Shown here: positions 1-8,328 of the stretch, piece by piece
How the letters are laid out: every line of letters begins with the position of its first letter
Numbering within the stretch: the stretch's first letter is position 1
Source of the DNA: Candidatus Brocadia sp.
GTDB taxonomy: Bacteria; Planctomycetota; Brocadiia; Brocadiales; Brocadiaceae
Assembly (NCBI GenBank): GCA_013360945.1
Contig: JABWAQ010000017.1
Location: forward strand, 1 to 42,415
DNA: 42,415 nt
Direction of reading: 5' to 3'
Translations under genes and position numbers: made by a program
Notes under the pieces: generated by a model
Databases searched by the model: none
What the model saw: only the letters and a program-made list of their open reading frames with translations
Told to the model about the DNA's origin: nothing

Positions 1-3
1 AAC

Positions 4-28
4 ACGGACAAGCACAGCTTGTCCGTGC
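4..28. repeat. Perfect palindrome, 11-bp arms
   Basis: CACGGACAAGC at 4-14 and its exact reverse complement at 18-28 flank a 3-base centre. It lies in the non-coding start of the window and has no T-run after it, so it does not look like a terminator. It resembles the other small palindromes between genes in this window and is probably a dispersed repeat. Confidence 0.7.
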
Positions 29-124
29 CACCCTCGTCAGATTATGGCAAATCCATATCAGGTTTATAAATCACAAATTGTAAGCCTCTTGAGTATAGCA
101 TTTAAATAGATATCAGCAAAGTAT

Positions 125-913
125 ATGTCTAAAATGAAACCTTTTATATACATCGCTTCCTTAAGAAGAACCGGATCGACCGTCCTCAGTGAGGCGCTTA
201 CCTTGCTTCCTTACTCCTTCATTTTCCTGGAGCCGAACTTGGGGAAAGACAGGTTTTCCATTAAAAAAAGAGATGCCGGGATGTTCCTGAAACACGGAAT
301 AGATCTCGAGGCATTTAAAAAAAATTGGTCAGAAAATAAACAAAAATACATAATTGAGTCATTCAAAAGGGAGTTGATGCCACACCTTGCATCATGTGTT
401 TCACAGATTGGGGTAAAGGAAATTCATCATGACGGGTGGAGGAAATACAGGCAACATTTTCCCGAAATGAAGTTTTTGTTGACAGGACGTGACCCACGAG
501 ATATCTATATTTCGCTCTATTACAGGATGAAAAGTGGCAAAGGAAACTTTCCGGGTATATTTTGCCCTGAAGCGGTTGCAAATGATTTAAACCAGGAGTT
601 TCAAAGGCAGATTGAAATGGATAAAGAAAATGATTGTTTAAAGATACGGTACGAAGACTTGTGCACAAATGAGAAAATTTTTGATAAAATCCTTTCTTTC
701 GTCGAAAGCGAAATTCCCGCGATTGGTGCTGTAGGCAATTTCAATGCTTTAAACCCCAAAAGACAGGATGAATATGAACTCCATGGAGGTCATATCACTA
801 CGAAACGGGTCAATCGCCGGCATCACGAACCGGACAAAAATCTCGTAATGGAAGCGCAAAGAACATTTGATTTAATGCCAGAGTATTGTAAATTCTGGGA
901 TTATAAAAAATAG
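125..913 (+). CDS. Sulfotransferase family protein
   Basis: This 262-residue protein would move a sulfuryl group from PAPS to a carbohydrate or similar acceptor. Near the N-terminus (about residues 11-25) the pattern SLRRTGSTVLSEAL fits the 5'-phosphosulfate-binding loop of sulfotransferases. Around residue 121, GRDPRDIYISLYYR fits the 3'-phosphate-binding motif. There is no signal peptide, so it should be cytosolic. It opens a plus-strand polysaccharide locus, which suggests sulfation of a surface glycan, but the acceptor cannot be read from sequence. A second in-frame ATG at 134 is an alternative start, and neither has a strong ribosome-binding site. Confidence 0.82.
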   Translation: MSKMKPFIYIASLRRTGSTVLSEALTLLPYSFIFLEPNLGKDRFSIKKRDAGMFLKHGIDLEAFKKNWSENKQKYIIESFKRELMPHLASCVSQIGVKEIHHDGWRKYRQHFPEMKFLLTGRDPRDIYISLYYRMKSGKGNFPGIFCPEAVANDLNQEFQRQIEMDKENDCLKIRYEDLCTNEKIFDKILSFVESEIPAIGAVGNFNALNPKRQDEYELHGGHITTKRVNRRHHEPDKNLVMEAQRTFDLMPEYCKFWDYKK

Positions 914-963
914 CTGTTTATCGCAACAAAGCATATCTGATTTTTTGATTAAGGCCACATTGT

Positions 964-1932
964 ATGGATGTCTTCTTTAGCACCGTTGTTCGCCAGGCCC
1001 CCGTTACACAAGGTGGAGAGTTGGTGCGCATTAACTGGGCAACCAAAAAAATTATCGCACGGAAACCGCTGACCCCGACCGATCCGCCCATCACAGAAAA
1101 GGACGACCCAAATCCAAGAGGTAATGCACGCGGCGGGCGTGGTATCATTAGATGGGGCGACATGCTGTATGCTGCTGTTTATCACAGCCTGCTCCTTTTC
1201 GATACCGATCTCAATCCAAAGGGAAAAATAACACACAACCTCTTTGTGGGTCTGCACGAATTATACAACAACAAAGATACTATCTGGGTGGCCTCCACTG
1301 CAATAGATGGCGCCATTTGCATTGACCCTCTAGGCAACCTTCTTGAAAGCTGGTGGGCGAGAGAAAACTTTAAACTCCAACGTCATTGTAAATTAAATAC
1401 ACTACCGATCAACAAGGCTATTGACAACAGGTTGCTATGGCTTAAGCTACAACCAAACAAACACCCAAGCCACACGCATCTTAATGCAGTAGCAGTTCAC
1501 AAAGGCCAGTTGTATGTACTTTTGAACAGATTCGGTCTCGTTTATAATACGAAAACCGATAGTATCTTAATTGAGGACCCCTCTATAATCGGATGTCATA
1601 ACCTTGTGTTTTTTGACGATAGGATACTTATTAATGATAGCCAGGGTAAAAGGGTCGTGGTATACTCGCAAGATGGAAAATTCATTAACGAAATCGATCT
1701 CTTGGCTTATCCGGAAATTTTAGCCATCCATAATGCAGAAATTGACTGTTACGAAGAAAAAAAGCGATTGTTCGTCCGTGGATTGACTCCGATTGATGAC
1801 AAAAGAATTCTTGTAGGATTCTCTCCTGCTACGATTGCTGAGATCGAACTGGATAGCGGCCGTTTGCTTGATATATACCAATACTCTACGGATATTGCAG
1901 TATGCGTACATGGATTGCTTGCCTGGATATAA
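964..1932 (+). CDS. Beta-propeller-like protein of unknown function
   Basis: This 322-residue protein has no signal peptide. It has repeated short hydrophobic strands ending in patterns such as ILINDSQGKRVVVYSQDG and TIWVASTAIDGAICID, which resemble blades of a beta-propeller (quinoprotein or NHL-like fold). A conserved-looking HTHLNAV segment lies in the middle. It starts 50 bp after the sulfotransferase on the same strand and probably shares its transcript. I do not recognise the family with certainty. A role in glycan modification or sensing is a guess from context only. Confidence 0.75.
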   Translation: MDVFFSTVVRQAPVTQGGELVRINWATKKIIARKPLTPTDPPITEKDDPNPRGNARGGRGIIRWGDMLYAAVYHSLLLFDTDLNPKGKITHNLFVGLHELYNNKDTIWVASTAIDGAICIDPLGNLLESWWARENFKLQRHCKLNTLPINKAIDNRLLWLKLQPNKHPSHTHLNAVAVHKGQLYVLLNRFGLVYNTKTDSILIEDPSIIGCHNLVFFDDRILINDSQGKRVVVYSQDGKFINEIDLLAYPEILAIHNAEIDCYEEKKRLFVRGLTPIDDKRILVGFSPATIAEIELDSGRLLDIYQYSTDIAVCVHGLLAWI

Positions 1933-2043
1933 AAGTATTGCAAAATAAGCTTTTGGACGTTTCAGGAATTTCAGGAGTTTTGCTTAAAAATAAACAGGTA
2001 CCGGTGGACTATTGGAAAATTTATCTAACCAAAACAAGTACTC

Positions 2044-3357
2044 ATGACTAAACATAGCATACCCTATACAAGCCGAATCTCAGAATGTGCCTTCATTGCC
2101 TATTTTTTTATCCTTTCTTTTTTCCCCTTCGGCGCGGACATTATTAAACTCCTGTGTCTTTTAACGGTGATAAGTTGCTGGATAACAATAACGATACTTG
2201 AAAAGAAACCGTTTTTTACTAAAACAGCGCTCAATATCCCTATTTTTTTATTTCTTTTTTACTCGCTGCTTGCCTCATTTCATTCAAAAAATATCAAAGA
2301 TAGTCTTCATACCCTATTGTTTGATTACCTCATATACTTCATTATCTTTTTTTGCATGGTTAATACCATACGAGGACAGGAACAAATCAAACGCATTATA
2401 AAATCCATGCTTATTACCAGTGGTTTGGTGTGCGCATATGGATTGTATGGCTATTACACAGGAATCGCCATTCACGCAGAAAGGCTGGTAGCCACCTTTG
2501 AATACCATTCCCGCGTTGCAAAATATATATCCCTGTTCTTGCCTATTGCGGTATGCCTGTTTTTCTATTACAGAGACTTATTAACCCGACTGTATTTGAT
2601 TCTTCTCATATGCGTGTACAGTTTTTCCCTGATCTTGACCATGAATAGAACGAGCTGGGTTGCTATCATTATTACGTTATTTTTTATCTGTTTTGCAATT
2701 CAAAAGAAGTATTTACTCTTTATTCCTGTCGTCGTATGCATAGCGCTTATTTGCATCTTGCCATCCAAATTTATCACCCACGCAAAAACCATTACACAAA
2801 TTGACCAGTTTTTCTCTTCCGAAAAAATCATCGGAGAACGGCTCCAGTGCTGGAAGGCTTCAATAGCCATGATCAAGGACCATCCTATCCTTGGCATAGG
2901 TCCTGGCTCAAAAGTTTTCCGATACGCATACCAGCAATACGGACAGGAAATAAAAGAGAAAGAACGCCTGCTGAAAAAGGAGACAACCTCCCAGGAGAAA
3001 AAAAACAAAAAGGGGAAAAAAAAGGCAAAAGTCAAGACGGTTGACAGACTATCCCATGCGCACAATATCTTCCTCCATGTCGGTGTCGGAACAGGCATTA
3101 TTGGACTGTTGATCTTTATGTGGTTATTTGCAAACGTATTTTATAATGCTGTAAAATCCTGGCGGACACTATCAAATGGATACGAAAAAATGCTCTTGAT
3201 GGGTATTGTGGCAAGCCTCATTTCGATCTTTTTGCATGGTTTTACAGACAGCTTCTGGAAGAAACCAGATGCCTTATTTCTCTGGTATATTATTGGGATA
3301 TTATTTGTCATTATTAAGAGCAATGAAGAAACCCCCATTCCAAAAACTTCTTGGTGA
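2044..3357 (+). CDS. O-antigen ligase / polymerase family membrane protein
   Basis: This 437-residue integral membrane protein has about ten or more hydrophobic segments. It has the family layout: a large extracytoplasmic loop late in the protein with a GIGPGS motif (about residue 285) and a HAHN motif before the last membrane segments, as in WaaL/Wzy-type proteins. It would polymerise surface polysaccharide or transfer it to lipid A or another acceptor; sequence alone does not separate ligase from polymerase. Residues about 304-332, just before HAHN, form an unusually lysine-rich insert. The 3' end overlaps the next gene by 35 bp, indicating translational coupling. Confidence 0.85.
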   Translation: MTKHSIPYTSRISECAFIAYFFILSFFPFGADIIKLLCLLTVISCWITITILEKKPFFTKTALNIPIFLFLFYSLLASFHSKNIKDSLHTLLFDYLIYFIIFFCMVNTIRGQEQIKRIIKSMLITSGLVCAYGLYGYYTGIAIHAERLVATFEYHSRVAKYISLFLPIAVCLFFYYRDLLTRLYLILLICVYSFSLILTMNRTSWVAIIITLFFICFAIQKKYLLFIPVVVCIALICILPSKFITHAKTITQIDQFFSSEKIIGERLQCWKASIAMIKDHPILGIGPGSKVFRYAYQQYGQEIKEKERLLKKETTSQEKKNKKGKKKAKVKTVDRLSHAHNIFLHVGVGTGIIGLLIFMWLFANVFYNAVKSWRTLSNGYEKMLLMGIVASLISIFLHGFTDSFWKKPDALFLWYIIGILFVIIKSNEETPIPKTSW

Positions 3358-5227
3358 TACCGTTTTCATAGAAAAGCGATTACTCGTGAAGATATACGAT
3401 CGATTAAAATCGCGACTGGATAATTTTTTAGGGACGTTCGGCCGATACAGCGCCATTCTTAAGGTAATCACTGCCGACTCGATATGGCGCTTTAAGAAAG
3501 AGTCATTTCTTATCCTCATAACGAGCTTTCTGGGCGTTTTCTTTCAGGTATGGACCATTGGTCTGGTTATTTATTATGCACAGGCACTGGAAAAAGGTAA
3601 CAACATTAAACTGTTTGGATACGTATTTCAAACGCGAACCTCCATCGGACTGCTTTTCGTTTGCGGAACAGGGATTCTGGTCTCTCTTTTGCTTTCGGCC
3701 TGGTTGATTTATTTTTCCAGAACGAGGGGTTTCTTCCTGGGGCGCAGATATGAGGAATTTTGTTCAAAGAGGATACTCTCGGCCTTTGGTTCCAGTTTAA
3801 AGGTTTGGGCGCCGCCTGACAGGAATTTCAGTGATAGCAGCATCGTTTTCAGACTTGCCCGTAAGGACTCACGGGACATTGGCAGGGTGCTTTGGATGCT
3901 TTTAGACACCGTTATTCCTGTCGTCACTTTATTTGTATCCGTTGGCGTCTTATTTTACACCAATACCCCCTTAACTTTTCTGATGCTGGCCCTTTTTGGC
4001 ATTTCCTCGGTTTTTCAATATAAAATAAGCGTTATGGGCGCCAAAAACTCCGTTTTGAGGGAGAAACACGCCAGAGGCGCTTCGCTTGAATACCAGCAAA
4101 TTATTTTACGGTTGAAGGGGACATCTCTTCCTCTACCCAGGGATGAATCATGGTTCGAGAAAGAGGTTTTTACTGCGGGCAAAATTAAGCGATATCTGAA
4201 TGCCCATATAGGACGTTTAACAGCGGTAGAAAATAGCCAATTGATCAGCAATATTTTATTTGCAATAACTATTTTTGTACTCCTTTTAACTTTAGGAGCC
4301 GGCAGTATTCTCAAGGGAGAAGGGTGGGGTAACTTGATTATTTACCTGGTTGCCTTGCGTTTTGGGCTAACCAACATGAAGCAATCCAGCAAGAAAATCA
4401 CCAGCATTAACCGCTTTTATCCGCAGGTAAGAAGGTATTTCCAATTCCTTGAAAACACTACGACACCAATAACAAAAGAGAGTTATCATAATAATCATGT
4501 TGTGACGGCAGGCACAAAGCCTATCGACGGTTCTCTATCAAGCTTTAGTCTGATGAAAGGAAGCAGGATCGGGCTTATCAGCACCGTTGAACTGAACCGT
4601 TACACCCTGGCCTTCATAATCGACTGTTTGCTGGGGCATTCACAGCAGGCGGTTAGAAATGCACTGGGGTCTATGTGGTTCACAACTTCAAAGTGTGAGT
4701 ATTTGCCGGGGACGTTACGGGAGTCGCTGGGACTTCCGCCGGGATACGGATGGCAGGACATCCGGAGAGAAATAGAGGACGCGGGGTTATGGAATAAAGC
4801 CGAACAACAATTGCCACACGACTTAGAGAAACCAATTTCTTCTGACCTATGGAACCGGATCGATCCAGACCTCAAGGTTGCATTGGCCTTAGTAAATGCA
4901 ATACATTCCGATCATCTTTGGGTGACGCTTGAGGAAAATGCCCTCCAATTTCTTTCTGATACCGCCCTTACTTTTTTTTTGAACCGGCTTTCCGACAGGA
5001 TACTTGTAATCGTTTTCTACGAAAACACAAAGGATGTGGGAAGATACGGTGAGGATGTAATCGCTGTTATTGGGGACGGCAGCATTGCCGGATTGGGGTC
5101 GAGGAGCTGGTTTACGGAAAATCAGCAAAGGATCGAAGATATTTCGAAAACGCGTTTCACCAAGAATTTACATAAAAGCACTATGGATATTGATTCCGAC
5201 GACGAGTTTGATGATGAGGACATGTGA
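3323..5227 (+). CDS. ABC-exporter homologue with degenerate ATPase domain
   Basis: From ATG 3323 the product is 634 residues. The N-terminal half carries several membrane segments in the order of a type IV ABC exporter. The C-terminal half still aligns with an ABC ATPase: GTLRESLGLPPG matches the region after the Q-loop, followed by a helical segment ending in LPHDLEKPI. However, the Walker A position (from residue 417) reads GLISTVELNRYTL, without the GxxGxGKS/T lysine. The signature site reads ISSDLWNR, and the Walker B aspartate-glutamate is replaced by TLEEN near residue 537. It probably cannot hydrolyse ATP alone. The tail is acidic (DSDDEFDDEDM). It overlaps the upstream gene by 35 bp and the downstream gene by 4 bp. 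An in-frame start at 3206 lies deep inside the upstream gene and is less likely. Confidence 0.85.
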   Translation: MKKPPFQKLLGDTVFIEKRLLVKIYDRLKSRLDNFLGTFGRYSAILKVITADSIWRFKKESFLILITSFLGVFFQVWTIGLVIYYAQALEKGNNIKLFGYVFQTRTSIGLLFVCGTGILVSLLLSAWLIYFSRTRGFFLGRRYEEFCSKRILSAFGSSLKVWAPPDRNFSDSSIVFRLARKDSRDIGRVLWMLLDTVIPVVTLFVSVGVLFYTNTPLTFLMLALFGISSVFQYKISVMGAKNSVLREKHARGASLEYQQIILRLKGTSLPLPRDESWFEKEVFTAGKIKRYLNAHIGRLTAVENSQLISNILFAITIFVLLLTLGAGSILKGEGWGNLIIYLVALRFGLTNMKQSSKKITSINRFYPQVRRYFQFLENTTTPITKESYHNNHVVTAGTKPIDGSLSSFSLMKGSRIGLISTVELNRYTLAFIIDCLLGHSQQAVRNALGSMWFTTSKCEYLPGTLRESLGLPPGYGWQDIRREIEDAGLWNKAEQQLPHDLEKPISSDLWNRIDPDLKVALALVNAIHSDHLWVTLEENALQFLSDTALTFFLNRLSDRILVIVFYENTKDVGRYGEDVIAVIGDGSIAGLGSRSWFTENQQRIEDISKTRFTKNLHKSTMDIDSDDEFDDEDM

Positions 5228-6492
5228 AAATGCGTATTCTCTTTATTAGCCAGTATTTTACACCGGAGATTGGGGCCGCCTCGGAAAGAATGTCGGGTCT
5301 AACGTTTAACTTAAGGAGACTTGGGCACAAGGTCACGGTAATAACAGGGTTCCCTAATTATCCCTTCGGAAAAACATATCCTGGTTATAAGAAGAAATTT
5401 TTTTCGCTGGAAAATAATAATGGAGTCAAGATAATAAGGGTGTGGCTATTTACATCATCCGCCACAGGCGCCGTTGCGCGGCTCTTAAATTACCTGACTT
5501 TTATGTTTTCTTCGATTTTCGCCGGTCTATGGGCGGGAAGAGCAGATTACACACTGGCCACATCAGGCCCCCTATTCGCTGCCCTGGCAGGCTATGTCGT
5601 AAGCAAAATGAAAGGGACTCCATTTATATTCGATGTAAGGGACATATGGCCTGAGAGGATTTATGCCGGCACCAATATGAAAAGGGGCTTAATGATTAAG
5701 GCGTTAGAAAAAGTTGAGGTATTCCTTTACAAAAAGGCTGCAAAGATTATAGCCGTTACTGAAGGTGTAAAAAACAACATCATCTCAAAAGGCATTTGCC
5801 CTGAAAAAATAACGGTAATCACCAATGGAGTGGATACAGGTATCTTCTTCCCCCGGCCAAGAAATGGGGCGTTAGCTGAAAAATTAGGAATCGGAGAAAA
5901 TACTTTTACGGTAACTTATGTTGGCACGCTCGGACTCTTACAGGACATGAGCCTTATCGTTACCTGTGCTGAAAGGTTGAAGGATTATAAAGAAATCCTG
6001 TTTTTGATTGTTGGAGGTGGCGCAAAACGTGACGAATTTGTTGCCGTGATTAAAAAAAACAATCTCACGAATGTAAAGATACTCCCGCCCGTCTCTCCAG
6101 TTGAACTCTGCGACTATATTAATTTAGCCAATGTTGGAATAAACGCAAATATAAATCACCCTCATAATAATATGGCAATCCCGGTTAAAATATTTCCGTA
6201 CATGGCCTGTGCAAAACCTATTATTTTGGCAAATACCGGTGAAATAGCTCGTCTGGTTGAAAGGCATACTGTTGGGCAATGTGTATCACCGGGAGATGCC
6301 GAAGCATTCACCCGTGCAATTTTGGAATTCTACCATGACAGGAATTTGTGCAAACAATGCGGAGAGAACGGGTATAATCTCGTGCGAGAATATTTTTCAA
6401 TAGACAGACTCGCAAGAAGCGTGTTGAGTGTGATTTCCGGAACAACGCAACCGGAGTCAAATAAGGAATCAAACAACAATTTAGTATTTTGA
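5224..6492 (+). CDS. Glycosyltransferase family 4 (WbuB-like)
   Basis: This 422-residue cytosolic protein is a GT-B fold glycosyltransferase. The N-terminus has ISQYFTPEIGAASERM and a GHKVTVITGFPNYP segment typical of WbuB-like GT4 enzymes. The C-terminal donor domain has YVGTLGLLQDM, LLIVGGGAKRDE-like strands and the EX7E-type region around PVKIFPYMACAKPII. It adds a sugar to a lipid-linked oligosaccharide; donor and acceptor are unknown. Translation starts at GTG 5224, overlapping the preceding stop codon by 4 bp, or at ATG 5230. It is the last gene before a 231-bp non-coding stretch. Confidence 0.88.
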   Translation: MKMRILFISQYFTPEIGAASERMSGLTFNLRRLGHKVTVITGFPNYPFGKTYPGYKKKFFSLENNNGVKIIRVWLFTSSATGAVARLLNYLTFMFSSIFAGLWAGRADYTLATSGPLFAALAGYVVSKMKGTPFIFDVRDIWPERIYAGTNMKRGLMIKALEKVEVFLYKKAAKIIAVTEGVKNNIISKGICPEKITVITNGVDTGIFFPRPRNGALAEKLGIGENTFTVTYVGTLGLLQDMSLIVTCAERLKDYKEILFLIVGGGAKRDEFVAVIKKNNLTNVKILPPVSPVELCDYINLANVGINANINHPHNNMAIPVKIFPYMACAKPIILANTGEIARLVERHTVGQCVSPGDAEAFTRAILEFYHDRNLCKQCGENGYNLVREYFSIDRLARSVLSVISGTTQPESNKESNNNLVF

Positions 6493-6501
6493 AAAACACC
6501 T

Positions 6502-6564
6502 GACTCGAACGAGTCGTGCATGTAGCACGACATTTATGTCGATGTCCTGCGAACTGAAGTTCGC
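6502..6564. repeat. String of four short palindromes
   Basis: Four short inverted repeats follow one another: GACTCG/CGAGTC at 6502-6515, GTCGTGC/GCACGAC at 6513-6531, CGACA/TGTCG at 6528-6541, and GCGAACT/AGTTCGC at 6549-6564. The last is followed by GCGCTAC, like the palindrome at 14047. Neighbouring arms overlap, so alternative pairings are possible. They occupy the gap after the GT4 gene. Confidence 0.6.
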
Positions 6565-6573
6565 GCTACACAG

Positions 6574-6594
6574 ACGGTAAAACCGAGTTTTTAT
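6574..6594 (+). terminator. Possible weak intrinsic terminator
   Basis: A short CGGT/ACCG stem with an AAA loop is followed within two bases by TTTTTATT. The stem is only four base pairs, so this is weak. Its place after the first polysaccharide operon supports it. Confidence 0.3.
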
Positions 6595-6613
6595 TAAGAT
6601 TTTTCAAAAAGCT

Positions 6614-6652
6614 AAATTGTTACAAATTTTTTAAAAAAACAAATCGTTACAA
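6614..6652. promoter_or_regulatory. Direct repeat upstream of the dehydrogenase/acetyltransferase gene
   Basis: AAATTGTTACAA at 6614-6625 and AAATCGTTACAA at 6641-6652 differ by one base and start 27 bp apart. They lie about 70-110 bp before the start codon at 6724 and could be operator sites. No regulator can be named. Confidence 0.3.
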
Positions 6653-6723
6653 TGTTAACAATATTTTTCAAAATTCTCCGTGTCCGATTTTAACAATACG
6701 TTGTTCATAAAGAGGGAAACAGC

Positions 6724-8298
6724 ATGAAAACCGTAAGATTTTTCGGCCTCATTGGTCTTGGTTACTGGGGAAAAAACATCCTTCGTAATTTATATGAACT
6801 AGGGGTACTCCATACTGCCTGCGATTCAAACCCGTGCACCATTGCAGAACGAAAGGATCTGTTTCCTGATACAAACTATACCAACTCATTTGAGGACATG
6901 CTCAGCAATCCGGATATAAAAGCGGTTGCTATTGCTACCCCGGCGGCTACGCATTATGGGTATGTAAAACAAGCGCTCCTTGCAGGCAAAGATGTTTACG
7001 TGGAAAAGCCCTTAGCGCTGACCGTCAAGGAAGGAGAGGAATTAGTAGATATTGCCGAAAAAGGGAAAAGGATATTAATGGTAGGACATATCCTTCAGTA
7101 CCACCCGGCAGTTATAAAACTCAAAGAAATCATCGCCGAGGGTAAGCTTGGGAGGGTCGAATACCTCTATTCTAACCGGCTTAACATCGGGAAACTCAGA
7201 ACAGAAGAAAATATCCTCTGGAGTTTTGCGCCACACGATATCTCGGTTATCGTAATGCTTCTTGGAGAAGAACCTGTCATAGTAACGGCCTTTGGAGGCG
7301 ACTATCTTAACAGAGGGATTTATGATACGACGTTAACCGCCCTTGAGTTTAAAAACGGGGTAAAGGGACACATCTTTGTAAGCTGGCTCCACCCATACAA
7401 GGAGCAAAAACTAATTGTCGTAGGCTCAAAGGCAATGGCGGTTTTCGACGACTTAAGCAAGGAGAAGCTTTTTCTCTATCCTCACAAAATAGAATGGAAG
7501 GACGGCAAAATACCCGTTGCGCAAAAGGTTGATTATCAGGTTATCCCCGTAGAAGACGGGGAACCATTAAAACTGGAGTTGAGCCATTTTACCGAATGTG
7601 TGTTCCAGAGAAAGAGGCCACGGACAGATGGATTTGAGGGCTTGAAGGTGTTGAAAATCCTGGAATCGGCAGAAAACTCTCTCACGTCCCGAGTTTCCTC
7701 TTCCACACCGTACTTTGTTCACGAAAGCGCCTATGTTGATGAAGGAGCTTGTCTGGGAGAGGGAACGAGGATATGGCATTTTTCTCACATCCTCAACGGT
7801 TCAAAGATAGGAAACAACTGCACCATAGGACAGAACGTGGTAATAGGCCCTGATGCAGAAATCGGTAATGGATGCAAGATCCAAAACAATGTATCGGTAT
7901 ATAAAGGCGTAATCCTCGAAGACGGGGTTTTTTGTGGCCCATCGTGTGTTTTTACCAATGTATATAATCCGAGGGCATTTGTAGAAAGAAAGCACGAATT
8001 CAGAGATACCCGTGTAAAGAAAGGCGCAACCATTGGCGCAAATGCAACCGTTGTATGTGGTATCACTATTGGGCAGTATGCAATGATCGGAGCCGGTGCA
8101 GTAGTTAAATCCGATGTGCCGGATTATGCCATAGTTGCCGGTGTTCCAGCCAAACAAGTTGGCTGGGCATGCAGATGCGGAACCACGTTAAAGTTTAGTA
8201 GCGAGCGTGCAGTTTGCAGCTATTGTGGAAATACCTACGATATGAAAGAAGACAGGATGATTTTTTGCAGTCAGGGAAAAGAAGGCCATAAAGATTAA
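6724..8298 (+). CDS. Gfo/Idh/MocA dehydrogenase fused to left-handed beta-helix acetyltransferase
   Basis: The 524-residue protein has two enzymes. Residues 1 to about 320 are an NAD(P)-dependent Gfo/Idh/MocA oxidoreductase with [11 protein letters not shown] for the nucleotide and VEKPLAL for the catalytic lysine. Residues about 335-480 are hexapeptide repeats of the WbpD/WlbB type, ending in [10 protein letters not shown]. The pair matches WbpB (UDP-GlcNAcA 3-dehydrogenase) and WbpD (3-amino sugar N-acetyltransferase) of the diacetylated-uronate pathway. The C-terminal Cys483, Cys485, Cys498 and Cys501 look like a small zinc ribbon. The ribosome-binding site AGAGGGAAA precedes ATG 6724. The WbpE/WbpA partners are not in this window. 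Confidence 0.88.
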   Translation: MKTVRFFGLIGLGYWGKNILRNLYELGVLHTACDSNPCTIAERKDLFPDTNYTNSFEDMLSNPDIKAVAIATPAATHYGYVKQALLAGKDVYVEKPLALTVKEGEELVDIAEKGKRILMVGHILQYHPAVIKLKEIIAEGKLGRVEYLYSNRLNIGKLRTEENILWSFAPHDISVIVMLLGEEPVIVTAFGGDYLNRGIYDTTLTALEFKNGVKGHIFVSWLHPYKEQKLIVVGSKAMAVFDDLSKEKLFLYPHKIEWKDGKIPVAQKVDYQVIPVEDGEPLKLELSHFTECVFQRKRPRTDGFEGLKVLKILESAENSLTSRVSSSTPYFVHESAYVDEGACLGEGTRIWHFSHILNGSKIGNNCTIGQNVVIGPDAEIGNGCKIQNNVSVYKGVILEDGVFCGPSCVFTNVYNPRAFVERKHEFRDTRVKKGATIGANATVVCGITIGQYAMIGAGAVVKSDVPDYAIVAGVPAKQVGWACRCGTTLKFSSERAVCSYCGNTYDMKEDRMIFCSQGKEGHKD

Positions 8299-8328
8299 AG
8301 CTATTGTAAAAGGTTCTGATAGGTTCCT

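Noticed and set aside
7785-8157. Two minus-strand frames within the acetyltransferase part
   Set aside because: They are mirror frames of the hexapeptide repeats; the plus-strand product is clear.
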